The notes under the pieces were generated by a model. It was not told where the DNA came from. It saw only the letters and a list, made by a program, of their open reading frames with translations, and did no database searches. DNA of 64,000 bases from Larix kaempferi (Eukaryota > Streptophyta > Pinopsida > Pinales > Pinaceae): the NCBI GenBank assembly GCA_027924585.1, contig BSBM01000606.1, positions 10,049,501 through 10,113,500 of the forward strand, given 5' to 3'. Position numbers and translations under genes: made by a program. This document shows positions 46,335 to 59,300 of this stretch, in pieces (the first letter of the stretch is position 1; each line of letters starts with the position of its first letter).

Positions 46335-46830
46335 CTACTTCAAGTACTTCATCAGTAAACGGGGTCGGAAAAGGGTCATGCAAGAAGGCATCGTTCAACT
46401 TTCGCAAGTCGACACAAATGCACACTTCGCCTGTTTTCTTGTCCTGCACCACCATAGGACTGATCCATTCAGACTCTTCCACAGGTTCAATAATACCAGC
46501 ATCCAACATCCGATCAAGTTCTTCCTTGACCTTTTCTTTATGTCGCGGATTTAGCTGATAAGGCCACTATTGGACTGGCTTACCATCTGGTCTCAATGGA
46601 ATCCTCATCTCTCCTAAATCACCCAGGATTCCCTTCATTTCAGAAAAATTCATGGGAAACATGTCTTGAAATTCGTGCAGTAACTCGGTAACCTTACTCA
46701 TCATCTCATCATCCCAATAGTCTCTAACATTGGCAAACTTGGGAGTAGCCTCGGTTCCGATATTCGTCTTGCGGATGCAATGGATGACTGAGCGACATAC
46801 ATGGTGCAACAGGTGGAACCACATCACGAC
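46335..46830 (-). pseudogene. RT N-terminal part, unit 1 of element C
   Basis: Contains IPLRPDGKPVQ, LDAGIIEPVEESEWISPMVVQDKKTGE and VCICVDLRKLNDAFLHDPFP, the fingers region of a Ty3/gypsy RT. In this unit alone the sequence runs past the base (46,425) where the other units jump into LTR, and would continue at 42,755 if the copia were removed. A TAG at about 46,567 interrupts it. Confidence 0.85.
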
Positions 46831-47371
46831 TTCCTTTAGATTCAGCTATGTTAACATTTTGGGGATTTTCATCATCCTCTGGGCCACCACTGATATTGAA
46901 ACATTCCATCAGACATTGCATTTGACAAGCAGAGTGCAGATCCACAGGGTAGACTACTGGAATAGCCTGAAGTAAAACATCACGGATGAGTTGCAAGGCG
47001 TTATGGACATCAGGGTTAGCATCTGCGGACGTGAACGTATTAGTGAAGTCGACCTTCAATTCCCCCCATGTTGTAAATTTTTGGTGCAACTCAGCTGTGG
47101 TGTACCATGAGCGTGACATCTCATCTAAAGTATGGATAAAAGCATGGACCCACTCATTGTGGGGTCTCGCACTCCATAATTGTTGACATTCCATCACATG
47201 ATCCTGGGGATTGTTCCGCCCATCATACTTGCCAGCATGATAAACCTCAGTGTCTCCAAACTGAACTATCATCAACCTCCGACACTGTGACCAATCAGTA
47301 ATGAATTTCTTGTGTGTCGCCCACCATCGTACTGGAGCAGCCTTCAATGCTTCCGCTAATGCCAACAATTG
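46724..47371 (-). pseudogene. Second gag-like domain between protease and RT, unit 1
   Basis: 214 open codons: CRRLMIVQFGDTEVYHAGKY, then HVMECQQLWSARPHNEWVHAFIHTLDEMSRSWYTTAELHQ and TWGELKVDFTNTF. The spacing of W, F and the HTLDEM..SWY segment resembles a retrotransposon gag capsid domain, yet it stands behind the protease and in front of the RT, in the same frame apart from a TAG at 47,372. The same domain is in units 2-4. It is distinct from the capsid domain at 49.4-49.86 kb. Its function is unknown and its classification as gag-like is by eye. Confidence 0.6.
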
Positions 47372-48484
47372 CTAGGGTTCTGAGACCCGTTCTTCAAATT
47401 CTGCCAAAAAGCTAGTGAGGTCAGGCAACCCCTCATAGACAGGCAGTGTGACTGTTTCGATTGCAACATGACATAAAGACTGCGTAATTAAGCCACATTT
47501 GTGGACGGATACTTCTTGCATCCGGTTCTGCCAGTGTTCGAAGGCATCATCAGAGTCGGAAGACACAGAACTCTCGCTGTGCCACTCTAGCTCACCGTGG
47601 ACAGTAGGATGAATATAATATTCAAAAATTTTGAATGCATGATCCCAGGCAGTGAGATCATCATCTTTTACAGGCTCAACATATCGGCGTCCTTCAGCCG
47701 GATCCAAAGGGGTGATAACTCTAAAATCGCGATTCTCAAAGGTCATCATGTGCTTCTTAAAGTTGATTACAGCTCCACTGTCATTAGCCCATCCGATCCC
47801 CAAGAGTGTTGGATAAGAGATTCCTCCCTCAACCACTTCAATAACATCAAAATCAGCAAAAGTATTCATGCCTTCAATATCAATCGTGAGCCGCGGAACT
47901 CGCCCAATTGGTGTAATCTTTGCATGGTTAGCCAATCGTAGCTACACAGGAGACCATCTCAATGGTGGACTCCCCATCTTCTGCCATGCCTGCTTGGTTA
48001 AGATGTTAACATCCGAACCAAGGTCAAGAATCATAGAGTCAACATCATAGTCACCAATCTGAATATTCATTCGCATTTCCTTGCCAATCTTCCGTTGCTG
48101 CAAAGAGTTTACTACCGACTCCTGCCGTCTTTTTGGAAATCGCTGCAACCATCCTCCAATCTCAACCAGGGAAGCCGGGTCTCATGCCAATGACAGACAG
48201 CTTTCAAGGAACTTCTGCAATATCCCTAGTGGTGTTTTATCGACGTCTGATGTGGCATCAAAGACAGGTGGCATATCGCAAACAACATCCTTACTGCGAT
48301 CTTTCTCCAAAGTGCGACGTGCCTCTAGGAACATCTCCCGCTCCACATCAATGTCGAAATTTACTATCTTCTGACCAGCCAAGCGAATGAGTGGTCGTGA
48401 ACCATCTTCCCTAGTCGTCTTACCTCCATGAGTGACAATAGCCACCGAAGCATCTTGTGGTCGCGGTTTTGTCAAAATAGTCAC
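47372..48484 (-). pseudogene. Retroviral-type aspartic protease region, unit 1
   Basis: 48,182-48,484 gives the approach, and 47,942-48,148 carries the protease active site SMILDLGSDVNILTKQAW (Asp-Leu-Gly-Ser). 47,372-47,935 is the protease C-terminal part (GGISYPTLLGIGWANDSGA) and an acidic linker. A TGA at about 48,180 replaces CGA (Arg in unit 2), and a TAG at 47,939 is shared by the complete units. The protease would cut the gag-pol precursor. Confidence 0.8.
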
Positions 48485-49860
48485 AATATTGGCACCCTGT
48501 GTCTAGTTCTGCTGCAGGTTCCCTAGTTGATTTATGTTCGGATTAGCGTTCGGCGGTGGTCGCGGGGGCTGGTTCTGCACTGGTTGTTGCACGTAATTTT
48601 GCATCGGTTTTTGTGGCTGGGCCTGATTTTGTAGCTACGAGGCTTTCCCAGCTTTCCATCATGCAATCAACTATGGACAATTTTCAACCATATGATCATT
48701 ACGATAACAAAAGGTACACTGGTTCTGTAGCAATGGACAGTCACGCTAATAATGCCCCCATACCGCTCAATGGTAACATTGAACAGGTTCACGACCACCT
48801 CGACCTCCTCCTCCATGACCAAATCTGCCACCATGTCCACCCCGGTATCCTCCACGGTAGCCGCCCTGCTGCTGGTACTGAGCTTGATTGAACTGTTGCT
48901 GGATTGGTGCTAGTAGCATCCCTTTCCCTTGTGGTACATACTACGGTTGCTGTACATATTGAGGCTGTGGGGGGTTGACCTGTGTATATTGCGGTACAAA
49001 CTGCTACGGTTGCTACTACTGCGGTACAAACTACTGCGGTTGAGGTATCGGCTGAGCTACCTGTGGCTGTAGCAGTGCAATGTGCTGATAATATTTGACA
49101 TAGAATGCATCACACATTCTCTCCTGTAGCAACCCATATGCACGGAAATCCTTGTCATCATGACCCACCAACTTGCATAATGTGCAATAAATATTTCGTG
49201 GGGTTGTCACCATTTTCTACATATACAGGAAACTATCATGACTGTGCCCAAATACCGAACAAACGTGACACCATGGCATACTGCCGCCATTCAATGGGTT
49301 TGGCGCACCTGACACCAAATAATTATGGAAATCCCCGATAATTATCCTTCATATACCCTTCTCTTCGACATTGCGTACACCATACTTCATCACGATGTTC
49401 CTTGTTTTTCTTCAAATCTTGCAACTATATAGTTAGGTTAGCGAGCTGTGTCTGTATCTGCGACATCCCAGCTGCATTATCTCCAATTGGTGATGCCTCC
49501 AATCGCATTGCAATCTCTAGAGCTTCACTAGGCATCGATATGTTTTGCTGCATCAGCGGCAGCCAAATGTGGGTTAGCAGTGCCGTAATGAACCATTGTT
49601 TATGTTGGACAATGCTCATATCGAAACTAACCCTTTCCATCAATGTCTTGAATCGCTTGTCAAAATCCCATACCGTCTCATTGGGATACTGCTTAATTTA
49701 CTTCAATTTAGTAATATATTGAGCCTCTGATTTAGGCCGTCTAAATTCAGCAATCAGCCCATCCCGAATCTCATCCAGTGACTTCTCTGGGTCCCCCGTA
49801 GGGACTAAAACAAACTTCATGAACCAATCTAATGCATGACCTCGCAGAGTCATGGCTAAC
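48485..49860 (-). pseudogene. Gag capsid C-part and zinc-knuckle array, unit 1
   Basis: A capsid-type part (FRRPKSEAQYI-like, then MERVSFDMSIVQHKQWFITALLTHIWLPLMQQ, 49,425-49,643) is followed by a zinc-knuckle region. The matching stretch of unit 2 shows CRVCLVFGHSHDSC, CTLCKLVGHDDKDF (last Cys replaced), CYHCAVWGHYQRDC and CTFCYGNDHMVENC. Between knuckles 2 and 3 a Gln/Pro-rich linker (about 48,940-49,080) carries several TAGs at Gln positions. It binds and packages element RNA. Confidence 0.75.
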
Positions 49861-49889
49861 TATCCTTTCTTAGCATTGTCATCAGTGAT

Positions 49890-51144
49890 CTATTTCACAG
49901 TCCAGACCGCTTCACACAAAAACCAATACTGTTTGGGGTTGTTTGTCGCACTTCCATGGAACAATGGTAGCTTAGCATCATCGTCCTCCATCTTGGGCTT
50001 CCTTCCTCCTCTCACTGTGCTACTATTACCAATTAACTTCTGCGGTGTCGGCAAACTCGGTGATGTCGAAGTAGTGTTTCTTGTTGGCTGAGAGTTAGTG
50101 AGTGGAGGGGTGGCTACATTTGTGCCAGGGTTTTGTCCTGCCTCTATCCTGGGCGTAGCCTGGTTATCCATGTCAGGACTATGAGGTCGCTTCGTCCTGT
50201 GTGGTCTTCCTTCACGGTTTTGCGGTTCGATCGTAGCAGGACCTTCTCCCGTCCTCTGCCTCTTCTCTTGTCGAAACCTCGCTCCTCCTCTCATAAGACC
50301 ACTTTCTTCCTTGGCTTCGCTCACAGTTTCCTCATGGTCTGCACCCATCTACCCCTTTACCATTCCATGTACCATTCCCCATCAATCGCGGTACCCACGG
50401 CCTCCACCCACCAGGTTGTGTACTGATCATGGTGCATCTTTAATATACCCTTTCCGCAGATTAACATCTTAATCGACAGTTTGAGTGATAGCAAAAACCT
50501 TCCCCTCGGTCCTTGGAAGAAGTATCTTTTAGCTTCGCTATAGGATTTCTTCGTATTGACCACAAATTCAGTGATATATCCTTCCAAGATGCTATCAAGC
50601 CAAACTTCGACAGCCCGCGATGCTTTATTATCAAGTTCCTGCAATTCCTGAATCAATTCCAGGGTCCAAGTTGTTGGCTCACCACCCTGGAAGTTCCTCT
50701 TCTCCAAGGTTAGCTTTGACAACCATTCATACAAAATGACTGGGAATTCACAGAAAAACCATTCATGCGGACCATCGTAAATATATCTTCCCACCTAGTG
50801 ATCTACCGTCAGTCACGTATTCCGACTTTCTTCTTCAACAAACTCCTGCAACTTCTGATCGAACCATTTTTGTATCTCCAGCTTCGTCGGGTGCCACAAC
50901 ATGACCTCCTTGTACTCTACACACGGTCCCGACAACAGAACCATTTGTTGACCAAATCGCAACCTCACAGTCGACAGGGATTCACCAACTGCCGACACAT
51001 ACTGCGGTCTCCCTGGGCACCAGCCCGGGCAGGTTTGATCCCATCCAACAACACCCGCAGAGCGGATGAGGTCTCACCCGAGGCATCCAGGAAGGGCAGA
51101 CAGAACCATGTTTGCACTGGGGGAGGAGGCGAGTTGCGGCAGTA
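49890..51144 (-). pseudogene. Gag N-terminal region and leader, unit 1
   Basis: From the leader behind the primer site, open pieces at 50,813-50,998, 50,357-50,794 (145 codons; EWFFCEFPVILYEWLSKLT...) and 49,890-50,348 (152 codons, basic, Arg/Glu-rich, then Pro/Thr-rich, ending LPLFHGSATNNPKQYWFLCEA, the usual start of a plant gag capsid) form the N-terminal half of gag. Single TAGs separate them. Confidence 0.65.
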
Positions 51145-51368
51145 TGATACCAACAACAATTCTAAATATTCATTATGAAGTTACAACACATCACTTTAAT
51201 CAAAGCATTTAACATTACAGTAAACAAATATCTATAACATATTATTGTGGCATTCACATCATAGCGACAGAAATGGATAATTGCATTAAGACAAGACAAT
51301 AACATAAGTATCGAGCAACATTACACACAGATTGCACCAAATCATCATCCTTATATTACTGTGGCAAC
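51145..51368 (-). other. Primer-binding site and 216-bp LTR tail, unit 1
   Basis: TGGTATCA (complement of 51,145-51,152) adjoins 216 bp identical in extent to 38,607-38,822 of the LTR. At 51,368/51,369 the LTR sequence switches to RT sequence of the next unit (ggcaac|cttcgcc) with one base of overlap. No TATA box or U3 is included. Confidence 0.85.
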
Positions 51369-54300
51369 CTTCGCCTATTTTTTTGTCCTGCACCACCATA
51401 GGACTGATCCATTCAGACTCTTCCACAGGTTCGATAATACCAGCATCCAACATCCGATCAAGTTCTGCCTTGACCTTTTCTTTATGTTGCGGATTTAGCT
51501 GATAAGGTCGCTGTCGGACTGGCTTAGCATCTGGTCTCAATGGAATCCTCATCTCTCCTAAATCACCCAGGATTCCCTTCATTTCAGAAAAATTCATGGG
51601 AAACATGTCTTGAAATTCGTGCAGTAACTCGGTAACCTTACTCATCATCTCATCATCCCAATAGTCTCCAACATTGGCAAACTTGGGAGTAGCCTCAGTT
51701 CCGATATATGTCTTGCGGATGCAATGGATGACTGAGCGACGTACATGGTGCAACAGGTGGGACCACATCACGACTTCCTTTAGATTCAGGTATGTTAACA
51801 TTTTGGGGATTGTCATCATCCTCCGGGCCAGCACTGATATTGAAACATTCCATCAAAGATTGCATTTGACAAGCAGAGTGCGGATCCACAGGGTAGACTA
51901 CTGGAACAACCTGAAGTAAAACATCGCAGATGAGTTGCAAGGCGTTATGGACATCGGGGTTAGCATCCGCGAACGTGAACGTATTAGTGAAGTAGACCGT
52001 CAATTCCCCCCATGTTGTAAAATTTTGGTGCAACTCAGCTGTGGTGTACCATGAGCGCGACATCTCATCTAAAGTATGGATAAAAGCATGCACCCACTCA
52101 TCGTGGGGTCTTGCACTCCATAATTGTTGACATTCCATCACATGATCCTGGGGATTGTTCCGCCCATCTTACTTGCCAGCATGATAAACCTCAGTGTCTC
52201 CAAACTGAACTATCATCAACCTCCGACACTGTGACCAATTAGTAATGAATTTCTTTTGTGTCGCCCACCATCATGCTGGAGCAGGCTTCAATGCTTCCGC
52301 TAATGCTAGCAATTGCTAGGGTTCTGAGACCCGTTCTTCAAATTTCTCCAAAAGGCTAGTGAGGTCAGGCAACCCCTCATAGACAGGCAGTGTGACTGTT
52401 TCGGTTGCAACATGACATAAAGACTGCGTAATTAAGCCACATTTGTGGACAGATACTTCATGCATCTGGTTCTGCTAGTGTTCGAAGGCATCATCAGAGT
52501 CAGAAGACACAGAACTCTCGCTGCGCCACTCCAGCTCACCGTGGACAGTAGGATGAATATAATATTCAGAAATTTTGAATGCATGATCCCAGGCAGTGAG
52601 ATCATCATCTTTTACAGGCTCAACATATCGGCGTCCTTCAGCTGGATCCAAAGGGGCGATAACTCTGAAATCGAGATTCTCAAAGGTCATCATGTGCTTC
52701 TTAAAGTTGATTACAGCTCCACTGTCATTAGCCCATCCGATCCCCAAGAGTGTTGGATAAGAGATTCCTCCCTCAACCACTTCAATAACATCAAAATCAA
52801 CAAAAGTCTTCATGCCCTCAATATCAATCGTGAGCCGCGGAACTCGCCCAATAGGTGTAACCTTCGCATGGTTAGCCAATCGTAGCTACATAGGAGACCA
52901 GTTCAATGGTGGACTCCCCATCTTCTGCCATGCCTGCTTGGTTAAGATGTTAACATCCGAACCAAGGTCAAGAATCATAGAGTCAACATCATAGTCACCA
53001 ATCTGAATATTCATTCTCATTTCCTTGCCAATATTCCGTTGCTGCAAAGAGTTTACTGCCGACTCCTGCCGTCTTTTTGGAAATCGTTGCAACCATCCTC
53101 CAATCTCAACTAGGGAAGCCCGGTCTCGTGCCAATGACAGACAACTTTCAAGGAACTTCTGCAATATCCCTAGTGGTGGTTTATCAGCGTCTAATGTGGC
53201 ATCAAAGACAGGTGGCATATCGCAAACAACATCCTTACTGCTATCTTTCTCGAAAGTGCGACGTGCCTCTAGGAATGTCTCCTGCTCCACATCAATGTCG
53301 AAATTTACCGTCTTCTGACCAGCCAAGCGAATGAGTGGTCGTGAACCATCTTCCCCAGTCATCTTACCTCCACGAGTGACAATAGCCACCGAAGCATCTT
53401 GTGGTCGCGGTTCTGCCGAAATAGTCACAATATTGGCACCCTGTGTCTAGTTCTACTGCAGGTTCCCTAGTTGATTTATGTTCGGATTAGCGTTCGGCAG
53501 AGGTTGCAGGGGCTGGTTATGCATTGGTTGTTGCACCTAATTTTGCATCGGTTATTGTGGCTGGGCCTGACTTTGTAGCTATGGGGCGTTCCCAGCTTGC
53601 CATCATGCAATCAACTGTGGACAATTTTCAACCATATGATCATTACCATAACAGAAGGTACACTGGTTCTGTAGCAATGGACAGTCACGCTGATAATGCC
53701 CCCATACCGCACAATGGTAACATTGAACAGGTTCACGACCACCTTGGCCTCCTCCTCCATGGCCAAATCCACCACCGTGTCCACCCCGGTATCCTCCACG
53801 GTAGCCGACCTGCAGCTGGTACTGAGCTTGATTGAACTGTTGTTGCATGGGTGCTAGCAGCATCCCTTTCCCTTGTGGTACATATTGCGGTTGCTGTACA
53901 TATTGAGGCTGTGGGGGGTTAACCGGTGTATATTGCGGTACAAACTGCTACGGTTGCTGCTACTGCGGTACAAACTACTACGGTTGAGGTATCGACTGAG
54001 CTACCTGTGGCTGTAGCGGTGCAATGTGATGATAATATTTGACATAGAATGCATCACACATTCTCTCTTGTAGCAACCCATATGCACGGAAATCCTTGTC
54101 ATCATGACCCACCAACTTGCATAATGTGCAATAAATATTTCGTGGGTTTGTCACCATTTTCCACATATACAGGCAGCTATCATGACTGTGCCCAAATACC
54201 AAACAAACGCGACACCATGGCATACTGCCGCCATTCAACGGGTTTGGCGCACCTTACACCAAATAATTATGGAAATCCGGATAATTATCCTTCGGATGCC

Positions 54301-56307
54301 CTTCTCTTCGGCATCGCGTACACCATACTTCATCACGATGTTCCTTGTTTTTCTTCAAATCTTGCAACTATATAGTTAGGTTAGCGAGCTGTGTCTGTAT
54401 CTACGACATCCCAGCCGCATTATCTCCAATTGGTGACGCCTCCAATCGCATTGCAATCTCTAGAGCTTCACTAGGCATCGATATCTTTTGCTGCATCAGC
54501 GGCAGCCGAATGTGGGTTAGCAGTGCCGCAATTAACCATTCTTTATGTTGGACAACGTTCATATCGAAACTAACCTTTTCTATCATTGTCTTGAATTGCT
54601 GGTCAAAATCCCATACCGTCTCATTGGGATACTGCTTAATTTCCTTCAATTCAGTAATATATTGAGCCTCCGACTTAGGCCGTCTAAATTCAGCAATCAG
54701 CCCATCCCGAATCTCATCTAGTGACTTCTTTGGGTCCCCTATAGGGACTAAAACAAACTTCATGAACCAATCTAATGCATGACCTTGCAGAGTCATGGCT
54801 AACTATCCTTTCTTAGCATTGTCATCAGTGATCTATTTCACAGTCCAGTCCGCTTCACACAAAAACCAATACTGTTCTGGGTTGTTTGTCGCACTTACAT
54901 GGAACAACGGTAGCTTGGCATCATCACCCTCCATCTTGGGCTTCCTTCCTCCTCCCACTGTGCTACTATTACCAATTAACTTCTGCGGTGTCGGCAAAAT
55001 TGGTGACGTCGAAGTAGTGTTTGTTGCAGGCTGAGAGTTAGTGAGTGGAGGGGTGGGTAGATTTGTACCAGGGTTTGGTCTTGCCTCTATCCCGGGCGTA
55101 GCCTGGTTATCCATGTCAGGACTATGAGGTCACTTCGTCCTGTGTGGTCTTCCTTTAGGGTCTTTTGGTTCGATCGTAGCAGGACCTTCTCCCGTCCTCT
55201 GCCTCTTCTCTTGTCGAAACCTCGCTCCTCCTCTCATAAGACCACTTTCTTCCTTGGCTTCTCTCACAGTTTCCTCATGGTCTGCACCCATCTATCCCTT
55301 TACCATTCCATGTACCATTCCCCATCAATCGCGGTACCCACGGCCTCCACCCACCATGCTGTCTACTGATCAAGGTGCATCTTTAATATACCCTTTTCGC
55401 AGATTAACATCTTAATCGACAGTTTGAGTGATAGCAAAAACCTTCCCCTCGGTCCTTGGAAGAAGTATCTTTCAGCTTCGCTATGGGATTTCTTCATATC
55501 GACTGCAAATTCAGTGATATATCCTTCCAAGATGCTATCAAGCTAAACTTCGATAGCCCGCGATGCTTTATTATCAAGTTCCTGCAAATCCTGAAACAAT
55601 TCCGGGGTCCAAGTTGTCGGCTCACCACCCTGGAAGTTCCTCTTCTGGAAGGTTAGCTTTGACAACCATTCATACAAAACGGCTGGGAATTCACAGAAAA
55701 ACCATTAATGCGGACCATCGTGAATATATCTTCGCACCTAGTGATCTACCGTCAGTCACGTATTCCGACTTTCTTCTTCAACAAACTCCTGCAACTTCTG
55801 ATCGAACCATTTTTGTATCTCCAGCTTCGCCGGGTGCCACAACATGACCTCCTTGTACTCTACACACAAACCCGACAACAGAACCATTTGTTGACCAAAT
55901 CGCGACCTCACAGTCAACAGGGATTCACCAACTGTCGACACATACCACGGTCTCCCTGGGCACCAACCCGAGCAGGAGCCCACCCAGCAACACCCACAGA
56001 GCAGATGAGGTCTCACCCTAGGCATCCAGGAAGGGCAGACAGAACCATGTTTCCACCGAGGGAGCAGGCGAGTTGCGGCAGTATGATACCAACAGCAATT
56101 CTAAATATTCATTATGAAGTTACAACACATCACTTTAATCAAAGCATTTAACATTACAGTAAATAGATATCTATAACATATTATTGTGGCATTCACATCA
56201 TAGCGACAGAAATGTATAATTGCATTAGGACAAGACAATAACATAAGTATCGAGCAACATTACACACAAATTGCACCAAATCATCATCCTTATATTACTG
56301 TGGCAAC
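51369..56307 (-). pseudogene. Element C tandem unit 2 (4,939 bp): LTR tail, gag, protease, gag-like 2, RT start
   Basis: From high to low coordinate: LTR tail (56,092-56,307), primer site (56,084-56,091), gag N-part (56,025-54,833), capsid (54,401-54,796: FRRPKSEAQYITELKEIKQYP), zinc knuckles (54,238-53,978 and 53,863-53,603), protease (53,428-52,886, DLGSDVNIL; 52,879-52,475), second gag-like domain (52,312-51,695) and RT start (51,834-51,370), cut after VVQDKKIGE. The best-preserved protease frame of the array is here (180 codons without a stop). It also shows private TAGs at Gln codons, for example in AAGMS-stop-IQT at about 54,401. It cannot encode RT activity because the catalytic part is absent. 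Confidence 0.85.
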
Positions 56308-59300
56308 CTTCGCTTGTTTTTTTGTCCTGCACCACCATAGGACTGATCCATTCAGACTCTTCGACAGGTTCGATAATACCAGCATCCAACATCCGATCAA
56401 GTTCTTCCTTGACCTTTTCTTTATGTCGTGGATTTAGCTGATAAGTTCGCTGTCGGACTGGCATAGCATCTGGTCTCAATGGAATCCTCATCTCTCCTAA
56501 ATCACCTAGGATTCCCTTCATTTCATAAAAATTCATGAGAAACATGTCTTGAAATTCGTGCAGTAACTCGGTAACCTTACTCATCATCTCATCATCCCAA
56601 TAGTCTCCAACATTGGAAAACTTGGGAGTAGCCTCGGTTCCGATATTTGTCTTTCGGATGCAATGGATGACTGAGCGACGTACATGGTGCAACAGGTGGG
56701 ACCGCATCACGACTTCCTTTAGATTCAGGTATGTTAACGTTTTGGGGATTGTCAACGTCCTCCGGGCCACCACTGATATTGAAACATTCCATCAGAGATT
56801 GCATTTGATAAGCAGAGTGCGGATCCATAGGGTAGACTACTGGAACAACCTGAAGTAAAATATCGTGGATGAGTTGCAAGGCGTTATGAACATCAGGGTT
56901 AGCATCCGCGAACGTGAACGTATTAGTGAAATAGACCGTCAATACCCCCCATGTTGTAAATTTTTGGTGCAACTCAGCTGTGGTGTACAATGAGCGCGAC
57001 ATCTCATCTAAAGTATGGATAAAAGCATGGACCGACTCATCGTGGGATCTCGCACTCCATAATTGTTGACATTCCATCACATGATCCTGGGGATGGTTCC
57101 GCCCATCATACTTGCCAGCATGATAAACCTCAGTGTCTCCAAACTGAACTATCATCAACCTCCAACACTGTGACCAATCAGTAATGAATTTCTTGTGTGT
57201 CGCCCACCATCATGCTGCAGTAGCCTTCAATGCTTCTGCTAATGCCAGCAATTGCTAGGGTTCTGAGACCCGTTCTTCAAATTCTGCCAAAAAGCTAGTG
57301 AGGTCGGGCAACCCCTCATAGACAGGCAGTGTGACTGTTTCGGTTGCAACATGACATAAATACTGCAGAAATAAGCCACATTTGTGGATGGATACTTCAT
57401 GCATCCGGTTCTGCCAGTGTTCGAAGGCATCATCAGAGTCGGAAGACACAGAACTCTCGCTGCGCCACTCCAGCTCACAGTGGACAGTAGGATGAATATA
57501 ATATTCATAAATTTTGAATGCATGATCCCAGGCAGTGAGATCATCATCTTTTACAGGCTCAACATATCGGTGTCCTTCAGCCGGATCCAAAGGGGCAATA
57601 ACTCTGAAATCGCGATTCTCAAAGGTCATCATGCGATTCTTAAAGTTGATTACAGCTCCACTGTCGTTAGCCCATCCGATCCCGAAGAGTGTTGGATAAG
57701 AGATTCCTCCCTCAACCACTTCAATAACATCAAAATCAACAAAAGTCTTCATGCCCTCAATATCAATCGTGAGCCGCGGAACTCGCCCAATAGGTGTAAC
57801 CTTTGCATGGTTAGCCAATCGTAGCTACACAGGAGACTAGCTCAATGGTGGACTCCCCATCTTCTTCCATGCCTACTTGGTTAAGATGTTAACATCCGAA
57901 CCAAGGTCAAGAATCATAGAGTCAAGATCTTAGTCACCAATCTGAATATTCATTCGCATTTCCTTGCCAATCTTTCGTTGCTGCAAAGAGTTTACTATCG
58001 ACTCCTGCCGTCTTTTTGGAAATCACTGCAACCATCCTCCAATCTCAACCAGGGAAGCCCGGTCTCGTGCCAATGACAGACAGCTTTCAAGGAACTTCTG
58101 CAATATCCCTTGTGGTGGTTTATCGGTGCCTGATGTGGCATCAAAGACAGGTGGCATATCGCAAACAACATCCTTACTACGATCTTTCTCCAAAGTGCGA
58201 CGTGCCTCTAGGAATGTCTCCCGCTCCACATCAATGTCGAAATTTACCGTCTTCTGACCAGCCAAGCGAATGAGTGGTCGCGAAGCATCTTCCCCAGTCA
58301 TCTTACCTCCACGAGTGACAACAGCCACTGAAGCATCTTGTCGTCGCGGTTCTGCCGAAATAGTCACAATATTGGCACCCTGTGTCTAGTTCTGTTTCAG
58401 GTTCCCTAGTTTATTTACGTTCGGATTAGCGTTCGGCAGAGGTCGCGGTGGTTGGTTCTGCACTGGTTGTTGCACCTAATTTTGCATCAGTTGTTGTGGC
58501 TGGGCCTGATTTTGTAGCTACGGGGTGTTCCCAGCTTGCCATCATGCAATCAACTGTGGACAATTTTCAACCATATGATCATTACCATAACAAAAGGTAC
58601 ACTGGTTCTGTAGCAATGAACAGTCACACTGATAATGCCCCCATACCGCACAATGGTAACATTGAACAGGTTCACGACCACCTCGGCCTCCTCCTCCATG
58701 ACCAAATCCGCCACCATGTCCACCCCAGTATCCTCCTCGGTAGCCGCCCTGCTGCCGGTACTGAGCTTGATTGAACTGTTGCTGCATAGGTGCTAGCAGC
58801 ATCCCTTTCCCTTGTGGTACATCCTGCGGTTGCTGTACATATTGAGGCTGTGGGGGGTTGACCGGTGTATATTGCGGTACATACTTCTACTGGAGCTGCT
58901 ACTGTGGTACGAACTACTGCGGTTGAGGTATCGACTGAGCTACCTGTGGCTGTAGCGGTGCAGTGCGCTGATAATCTTTGACATAGAATGTATCACACAT
59001 TCTCTCCTGTAGCAACCCATTTGCACAGAAATCCTTATCATCATGACCCACCAACTTGCATAATGTGCAATAAATATTTCGTCGGGTTGTCACCATTTTC
59101 TACATATACAGGCAACTATCATGACTATGCCCAAATACCGAACAAACGCGACACCATGGCATACTGCCGCCATTCAACGGGTTTGGCGCACCTTACACCA
59201 AATAATTATGGAAATCCGGATAATTATCCTTCGTATGCCCTTCTCTTCGGCATCGCGTTCAACATACTTCATCACGATGTTCCTTGTTTTTCTTCAAATC

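Noticed and set aside
47597-48390. Plus-strand ORFs in the gypsy region (for example 47,597-47,941, 48,081-48,374 and equivalents in other units)
   Set aside because: They are antisense shadows of the protease and linker frames, repeated in each unit only because the DNA is repeated.
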